A DNA stretch of 64,000 nt from assembly GCA_948144175.1 (NCBI GenBank), contig CANXME010000043.1:930001-994000 (forward strand), read 5' to 3'. This stretch comes from Closterium sp. NIES-65. Lineage: Eukaryota; Streptophyta; Zygnematophyceae; Desmidiales; Closteriaceae. The notes beneath the pieces were generated by a model, which was not told where the DNA came from, did not search any database, and saw only the letters and a program-made list of their open reading frames with translations. Shown here in pieces: positions 50,372-59,300 of this stretch. Position 1 is the first letter of the stretch; each line of letters starts with the position of its first letter. Both the position numbers and the translations under genes were made by a program.

Positions 50372-53300
50372 ATGTTAACCACTTTAAGACGAGGCACGTT
50401 AGCTCTTGCTAAGAGGCCAGCCGGGATCGTCGGAGCTCTCGTGCTGGGAAGCCTGGGTGCCGGCGGAGCCGCCATAGCAGCGACAGACGGCGGTTTGAAG
50501 ACTGACAGCCGGCATGTTAAGCGGCTGATGCTTAGCGCAGATGGGATCGTGAGATCGTCAAGAGCCGTGGGAACGGTGAGTGAGGGGAGACTGGATGAGA
50601 AAATGGACGATCCGTGACTGCATATTCCAATAAAACGTTATTCCCTGATTAACGTGAGAGAGGGGAGACTGGAGAAGGGAAATGGCGATCCATGATTGCT
50701 TTCCACAATCGTTATTCCCTACGAGCGCAATTCTTTGATTGTGATGCCTGGAAGAAGGACACATATCCTTTTGCAGCTTGGCGTGTCAAGAATTAGTGAC
50801 ATTTTAAAGCCATATTGTTAATGTACGAATTGATAGCTGAACGTTTGTGATAGATAGTAAACGAAGAGCTGAAAGTGGTTTTATTGGCCACGTGGTTCGC
50901 TCCTCTGTTCCGTTCCTCCGTCATGCATTCCTCCCCTCATTTGCAGTTCGCTATTAACAGCATCGACTACAAGGTGTCGGCATTGACCAATTCATTGGAT
51001 AAGCTCAAGAAAGAAGCGCCAGCAGAATATGCACGGATCCGGTCAGAGGTGGGTCTTAGACCGACTGAGAGATTATGGCTTTGATTCGACTCCAAAAGAG
51101 TAGCGCCAGCAGAATGTGTACGAATCTGGTCCCAGGTGGGCCTGAGACAGAATAAAATGTCATGTGAGGGCTTTTAGTGAGGGCTTCAAGTGAAGGTTTC
51201 CTTTCTTGCCCCCTTCCTTGCTTGATAGCTTGCTGGCTTCCATTCTTTTCTCCTTCCTTCCTTCCTCCACCCAACCCCTCTCACTCTATCCCTCACTCCA
51301 CACCGTCAGATCCACCAGCGATCAGCGGACAGGATTCTGCGGCTGTGCGAGGCGAATCGTGGAATCTACATCAAAGCAGGGCAGTTCATTGCCACTCTGC
51401 AGCAGCTGCCTCGGGAGTACCGCACCACCCTCACTGTGCTGCAGGATCAGGTGGAGTGAAAAAAAAAACCCTGAACCTTGAAGATTTTGCCACAAACGCC
51501 CAATCTGTGGTTTCGAGCCAAATTCCGGCATTGACATCAAAGCAGGTCAATTCATTGCCGCTCTGCAGCAGCTGCCTTGGGATTACCGCACGACCCTCAC
51601 TGTGCTGCAGGACCAGGTGTGCTGAAGAAACCTAAACCCTGAACCTTGAACCTTATGCCACAAACGCTCAATCTGGGGTGAGGGATACTGGGAAATCTCA
51701 AGGCTATTCGTGGCATCTACATCAAGGCGGGGCAGCTCATTGCCACTCGGCAGCAGCTGCCTCAGGAATACCGCACGACCCTCACAGTGCTGCAGGATCA
51801 GGTGCTGGGAAAAGTTCTAAATTTTGAACTTTGAACCCTTTGTCATAAACCCTCAAGCTGGGGCAACTGGGAAATCTCGAGGCAAATCATGGCGTTGGCG
51901 TTTACATCAAAAGGGGGCAGTTTTTTGCGACCCCTCGAAAACATGCATCACTGTGCTGCAGGATCAGGTACACTGAAGAAACCTGAACCCCACGCTTTTA
52001 GCCCGTTGTCAGAAATCCCCAAGGTGGGGTTAGAAGGATCGGGGGATTTCAAGCGCATGGGACATTCACATCAACGCACGGCAGTTCAAGGCTGGGGTGG
52101 GGGTCGTGTGCTCAGCTCAGTGTGATTGGCCGCGTGTGGAAGGACTTTTGAGGCGCCTCAAAAGTCAGTTCAAGGCTGGGGGTCGTGTGCTCAGCTCAGT
52201 GTGATTGGCCGCGTGTGGAAGGACTTTTGAGGCGCCTCAAAAGTCAGTTCAAGGCTGGGGGTCGTGTGCTCAGCTCAGTGTGATTGGCCGCGTGTGGAAG
52301 GACTTTTGAGGCGCCTCAAAAGTCAGTTCAAGGCTGGGGGTCGTGTGCTCAGCTCAGTGTGATTGGCCGCGTGTGGAAGGACTTTTGAGGCGCCTCAAAA
52401 GTCAGTTCAAGGCTGGGGGTCGTGTGCTCAGCTCAGTGTGATTGGCCGTGTGTGGAAGAAAGGATTATGGGAAACTTGCCTTGTTCACTGCTCTGCCCTG
52501 GCTGGTTCTTCTTGCAGGCTCGGGGCCGTCCGTTTTATGTGATTGACCGCGTGTTCAAGGAGGAATTCGGCAAGAGTTCCAAGGAGATGTGAGTGTGGTG
52601 AGGGAGGTGTGCGTGTGGTGAAGGAGGTGTGCGTGTGGTGAAGGAGGTGTGCGTGTGGTGAAGGAGGTGTGCGTGTGGTGAGGGAGGTGTGCGTGTGGTG
52701 AAGGAGGTGTGCGTGTGGTGAGGGAGGTGTGCGTGTGGTGAGGGAGGTGTGCGTGTGGTGAGGGAGGTGTGCGTGTGGTGAAGGAGGTGTGCGTGTGATG
52801 AGGGAGGTGTGCGTGTGGTGAGGGAGGTGTGCGTGTGGTGAAGGAGGTGTGCGTGTGGTGAGGGAGGTGTGCGTGTGGTGAAGGAGGTGTGCGTGTGGTG
52901 AGGGAGGTGTGCGTGTGGTGAGGGAGATGTGCGTGTGGTGAAGGAGGTGTGCGTGTGGTGAGGGAGTTGTGTGTGGTGAAGGAGGTGTGCGTGTGGTGAG
53001 GGAGGTGTGCGTGTGGTGAAGGAGGTGTGCGTGTGGTGAGGGAGGTGTGCGTGTGGTGAAGGAGGTGTGCGTGTGGTGAGGGAGGTGTGCGTGTGGTGAC
53101 GGAGGTGTGCGTGTGGTGAGGGAGGTGTGCGTGTGGTGAAGGGTGCGTGTGGTGAGGGAGGTGTGCGTGTGGTGAAGGAGGTGTGCGTGTGGTGACGGAT
53201 GTGTGCGTGTGGTGAAGGAGGTGTGCATGTGGTGAGGGAGGTGTGCGTGTGGTGAAGGAGGTGTGCGTGTGGTGAGGGAGGTGTGTGTGTGGTGAAGGAG

Positions 53301-56300
53301 GTGTGCGTGTGGTGAGGGAGGTGTGCGTGTGGTGAGGGAGGTGTGCGTGTGGTGAAGGAGGTGTGCGTGTGGTGAGGGAGGTGTGCGTGTGGTGAAGGAG
53401 GTGTGCGTGTGGTGAGGGAGGTGTGCGTGTGGTGAAGGCGGTGTGCGTGTGGTGAGGGAGGTGTGCGTGTGGTGAAGGAGGTGTGCGTGTGGTGAGGGAG
53501 GTGTGCGTGTGGTGAGGGAGGTGTGCGTGTGGTGAGGGAGGTGTGCGTGTGGTGAGGGAGGTGTGCGTGTGGTGAGGGAGGTGTGCGTGTGGTGGAGGTG
53601 TGCGTGTGGTGAGGGAGGTGTGCGTGTGGTGAAGGAGGTGTGTGTGTGGTGAGGGAGGTGTGCGTGTGGTGAAGGAGGTGTGCGTGTGGTGAGGGAGGTG
53701 TGCGTGTGGTGAGGGAGGTGTGCGTGTAGTGAGGGAGGTGTGCGTGTGGTGAAGGAGGTGTGCGTGTGGTGAGGGAGGTGTGCGTGTGGTGAAGGAGGTG
53801 TGCGTGTGGTGAGGGAGGTGTGCGTGTGGTGAAGGAGGTGTGCGTGTGGTGAGGGAGGTGTGCGTGTGGTGAAGGAACCATGTGGTTGCGTCATCACTCA
53901 GAGTATTGCTCTGCACTCAATGCGCGTTCAAGGAGGAATTCGGCAAGAGTGCCAAGGAGATGTGGGTGTGGTGAAGGAGGTGTGCTGTGCAGTGGGGGTG
54001 TGTCAGTGCGAATCATGACAGTGCATGACCGGCTCAAAACGTTGCTGTAATAGGTTATCGTGCATTCATCATCGCTTCTGTTTTGTGCTGCTTTGTGGCC
54101 CTACGGTGTCACTGTTGACCGTAGTGCCTTCTCAGCTTTGTACACTATAAGGAGGTTTGCGTTTCTTCAGTGATGCGACTCAAAAAAGACCTTTGTGTGC
54201 GTTACTTTGTGACTCTGTTGTGTTGCTGTTGTTGACCGTGCTGCCCTCTCAGTTTTGAGCATTTTGAGGAGGAGGCGATAGCAGCGGCATCACTAGCGCA
54301 GGTGCACCGAGCAACGCTGCCATCAGGGCAGCAAGTAGCAGTGAAGGTATGTGGCTGTGTTGTATCACGTTGTGCATGTGTGTTTGTGTAAACGGGTGCG
54401 AGTGTTTGCATGCTGCCTCACGAGCACTGAGCGACACTGCCGTCAGGGCAGGGCAGCAAGCGGCTGTGAAGGTGGGTGCTGCATGTGTGGCTGAACGGTG
54501 TGTAACTGTATAGATGCATGGCTGTACGTAGCAACGGACATCTATGCCATGGGCTTCCTTACTCTTCCCAGCCCTTTGCTTTTTATCCCCCGCAACCCAT
54601 TCTCACCCCATTCCGCTTCCCTCTCTCTCACACGTTCAGGTGCAGTCCCCACGTCTGGAGGAGCAGGTAGCAACGGACATCTACACCATGGGCTTTCTCT
54701 CATCCCCTGCACCTCCCTCTCTCATCCCCTTAAGCTCGCCTGGAGGAGCAGGTAGCAACGGACATCTACACCATGGGCTTTCTCTGATCCCCTGCACCTC
54801 CCTCTCTCATCCCCTTATGCTTTTCGTCTTCAGGTGCAGTACCCTCGCCTGGAGGAGCAGGTAGCAACGGACATCTACACCATGGGCTGGGTTAGTCTCC
54901 TTCCTGTCGGTTCGTTATTCGCTCCCAGACCACTCTTTCCCCACCTGCCTCCCTCCCCTCTCTCGTTCTCTCAGGTGCAATATCCACGGCTGGAGGAGCA
55001 GGTAGCAACGGACATCTACACCATGGGCTTTCTCTCGCGGGCTGTCAAATGGGTGAGTCTTGACGCTGTTCAGACGTTTTACTCGTTTTGAGTCAAGCAT
55101 ATGGCAAGCGGTTAAGAGACTTGCCCGCCAATCATTTCCCTGTTTCCCACTGTTTCTGCTTGAATGTACCACGGGTCACTGGTCATGAAGAAGAGCTGCA
55201 GTGACTATCGTTCTTTGCTAAGGCGATCCTTCACGCTGCAGCTCTTCTTCATGACCAGTGACCCGTATTTCCCACTGTTTCTGCTTGAATGTACCCATCA
55301 TGGCACTAAGGTCAGGAAACTAACGTCGAATCTACCTATGCTGTATAGGCGCACCCAATGCACTAAGAGGCGCACGTATTAGGTCCACCCAAGCCAATGC
55401 ATGCTTTCCTCTTTCCTTCCTCGCTTGCTGTTATGCCTTCCTGTTGCCTCTTCCCCCGCGCTTCCTTTCTCCTCTGCTGATATATTGTCTGCTGCATGTT
55501 ATGCCTTCCTATTGCCTCGCGTCCTTGTGTATCGTGCAGATATTTCCAAACTACCAATTCAGCTGGATCGTGCCTCAGTTTCAGGAGAACCTTCAGCAGC
55601 AACTTGGTGCGTGCAAGTGTCCATCCTTCGCCTACCTCACCACACGCACACCTCCCTCACCACACGCACACCTCCTTCACCACACGCACACCTCCTTCAC
55701 CACCCTTGTGTTTTCTGACTCGACTCGAAAGAAGCGTGGCTATCGCTGTATGTAAATCAGGCAATGGGTACATACTTCTGGAACGTGCCTTGGTCCTCAC
55801 AGACAACCTGCAGCAGCAACTCAGTTCTCCATGCTCCTGGATCGTGCGTGTGTCCGTTCTTGCCACACCCTTGTGTTTACTTATTCAACTCTGGAGCCAA
55901 ATTCGGGCCTGCAGAGTTTTCTTTTTTTGAATCCCCTCTGAAGTTGTAGCTTCTTCTCTTATCCCATCCGTCCCTCTTGTTTGTCCTCGTGATTGCTAAC
56001 TTTCAGACTTTGAGAAGGAGGGGCGCAACGCAGAGCTGACAGCAGAGAACTTTGCGCACAAGGAGGAGGTCAAAGTGCCCAAGATCCTGTGGGTGAGAGC
56101 TGGGAGGTCGTTCCTGTGTGTTTGACGGGTATTTATGAGGATATCCAGGGTTCCTGTGCACAAGGAGGAGGTCAAAGTGCCCAAGATACTGTGGGTGAGA
56201 GCTGGACATGAGTTGCTGTGGTCTGCGTTGTGCCGGTGTTTGTGTCAGCTCTGCGTCATGGTTGAATCGTGAGAGTTTCGAGGAGCCGCAAAAGGTTTGG

Positions 56301-59300
56301 GGTCTGGCTGTGTGTTCTGGCGCCGTGTGTGTCTGTCTCTGTGCTAGCTCTGCTTCATGATTTGTTCTTGCTGTGTGTCCTGAAAGTCAATCGTCATAAT
56401 CTCCCCTGTGTCTCCCCCTTCTCGTTCTTTTTTGAGTCGACTCAAAAATCAACTCGCTACAATGTCACACAGTCAATCGTCATAATCTCCCCTTTGTCTC
56501 CCCCTTCTCGTTCTTTCCCATCACCAGGACTTCACCACCAAGAGAGTCCTGACAATGGAGTTTATGAACGGGTGCAAGGTGTGTTTTATGTATGCACTGT
56601 GTATCACGTGCTGACTTTTGAGACGTCTCAAAAGTCGTTTTATGTATGCACTGTGTATCACGTGCTGCTGCTCCTCGTCTCGAGTCCCCAACCCTGGCAG
56701 TTTTAGAATACGCTAATAAAATACCCCACACTGGAGAGCATTGCAAAGCTCTCAGCCCTAATTCCATTGGCCCTCCTTATTTGCAGATTATTCCTTCCTT
56801 TTCCTCTTCGCCCACCTTATTCTTCCCTTTCTCCTCAGATTGACGATTTGGAGGGGATCAAGAAGCAGGGCCTGAACCCCCTAGAGGTACGTGAATTCGT
56901 GCTCCAATCATTAGGCAATTCATGAGGTAAGTAGATGCATGCTGGTGAGTTTTGAGTCAATTCAAAACGCTCTCAGCTCAGATTGACGATTTGGAGGGGA
57001 TCAAGAAGAAGCAGGGCCTGAAGCCTCTAGGGGTACGTGCATTCGTGCACCAGGTAGTTAGGCAAATTCCGATGCACATACATTTGGTGTGCCGGAGTGT
57101 TTCGAGTCGACTGAAATCCCTCTCTTGTTGACGGCTCTGGAGGGGCATAAAGAATGTTGTCGCTCTAACCCTCTAGAGGTATTGAACACTGGTCAGCACG
57201 GGTCAGCCATGCACACAACTCGATTATTGAAAGCAATGCATTGGGCATGATCTTGCAGAGCCTCCTTCCCCCTGTTACCTCTTCTCTTCCCATAGTGCCT
57301 TCTTTTGGTCGTCTCTCCCCACTCCCCTCCCTTCCCCTCGTCAGGCGGCGGCAAGAGACGGTCTTTTGCCATGACCAACCCCACCCCTCCCCTCCCCTCC
57401 CTCCTTTCCCCTTATGCGCAGGTGGCGGCGCTGCTGGTGGAGGTGTTTGCAGAGATGGTGTTCTGCCACGGCCACCTGCACGGGGACCACCACCTTATTG
57501 TGCTCCCCTCTCCCCATGCCCCTCCCCCTCTTTCTCCCCTCATTCCCCTGACTTTCCCCTTTGCGCAGGTGGCGGCACTGCTGGTGGAGGTGTTTGCGGA
57601 GATGGTGTTCTGTCACGGCCACCTGCATGGGGACATTTGCTCTTCCCATGGAACCCCCTCCAAACCCTGAAACTTAAACCCTGACTCCAAAACCCCATCA
57701 GGTGGCGGCGCTGCTGGTGGAGGTTTTTGCAGAGATGGTGTTCTGCCACGGCCACCTGCATGGCGACCCGCACCCGGGCAATGTGCTCATTCAGGCACAC
57801 GCACCCGGCACCACCAAGCCTGGGCAGCGGAAGTTCGATATTGGTGAGTGAGGGTGTGTGATAGGATATTGGGCACTGGTGGTTGTCGCGTCTTCTCACC
57901 CACCTGCATGGGGACCCCCACCCCACACGGGCAATGTGCTCATCCAGGCACAAGCCTGGACACATAAAGTTGAGTCGATTTTTTAGTCGACTCAAAAATC
58001 GACTGTGCTCATCCAGGCACAAGCCTGGACTCAGAAAGTTTGACATAGGTGAGCGCGTGTGGTAGTGTGTTGGGTATTGGTTATTATTGACGCTTCTTCA
58101 TGTCCCCCTGCCTGGGGAACTCACACCCACCCCCATTGGGGCAATGTGCTCTCCCCTCCCTCACATCACAATACCCATGCCTTCCATCCCCCTCCCCCTC
58201 TCATCTTCCCTCCTCCCCTTCCCCCCCCCGTCACAGTCCTGCTGGACCATGGGCTCTACAGGGAGATGGACGACGGCTTCAGAAGGGATTTCTGCCAGCT
58301 GTGGCGCCCACTCATTCTGTCGGTCCCCTTTACCTCTCTCTCGCTCTCGTTCCCCTTCCTCCTGTCACAGTCCTCCTGGACCATGGGCTCTACAGGGAGA
58401 TGGACGACGGCTTCAGAAGGGACTTCTGCCAGCTGTGGCGGTCGCTCATTCTGACGGACATGGGGGGGGTGCAGCGGTGGGGGGAGCGGCTGGGCGTGGG
58501 GGAATATTCAAGGTTCCTGCCTGCGCTCTTCACTGCAAGACCCTTCCAAAGGTGGGCGTCCAATGGAGCCCCACTTAGGGAGCGTCCAAAGTCAGCTGAA
58601 TATTCAAGGTTCCTGCCTGCGCTCTTCACTGCAAGGCCCTTCCAAAGGTGGGTATCTGGCGGGCATGGGAGGGCCGTGTTGAAAGGACAGTGACTGTAGA
58701 GAGGGGCTCTTATATGGAGGGCCCTTCTGTCAGCTGCGGTGCTCGCTCGTTACTGTCGGTTCAAGTTTCCTTTCTGTGCTCCTCATTGCAAGACCCTCCC
58801 AGAGGTGAGTGTTACAAGGGAGTAAAGCGATGTGGGTCTTGCTTGCCATCCTCCCCTGCTCTCATTCTTCCTCTTACAGATATGCACCCTGCTTCCGTTT
58901 TCCCCCAGCACCAACATGCGATGGGGGCAGCGCATGTCACCTCACCTGAAGTGGACAAGAGTTTGAGCTATCAGCCCTTGGTTTTCGACTGGTTCCCATC
59001 TTCTCCTGCTCTCACTCACTCCTCCCCGCTATCACACAGCATAACGCGGCGGGGGCAGCACATGTCACCCAAGGAGGAGAAGATTCTGATGAAGGAGATG
59101 AAGGCGATCAGCCCGCAGAACCTGACAGGTTCCCATGCTGTCTTCCCCTCTCCTCCTTCCATTGCTCCCCTTAACCATGCAGCAAGACGCAGTGGGGGCA
59201 GCGTATGTCACCGGAGGAGGAGAAGAGTCTGAGGAGGGAGATCAAGGCCATCAGCCCGCAGGACCTAATCGTTCCCCGTTGTTCTCCTCCTCTCGTTCCC

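Noticed and set aside
52485-53897. Three overlapping minus-strand frames of about 450-470 aa rich in His/Thr/Pro
   Set aside because: They are the three shadows of a 20-bp minisatellite in an ABC1K intron; open only because the unit has no stop in those frames.
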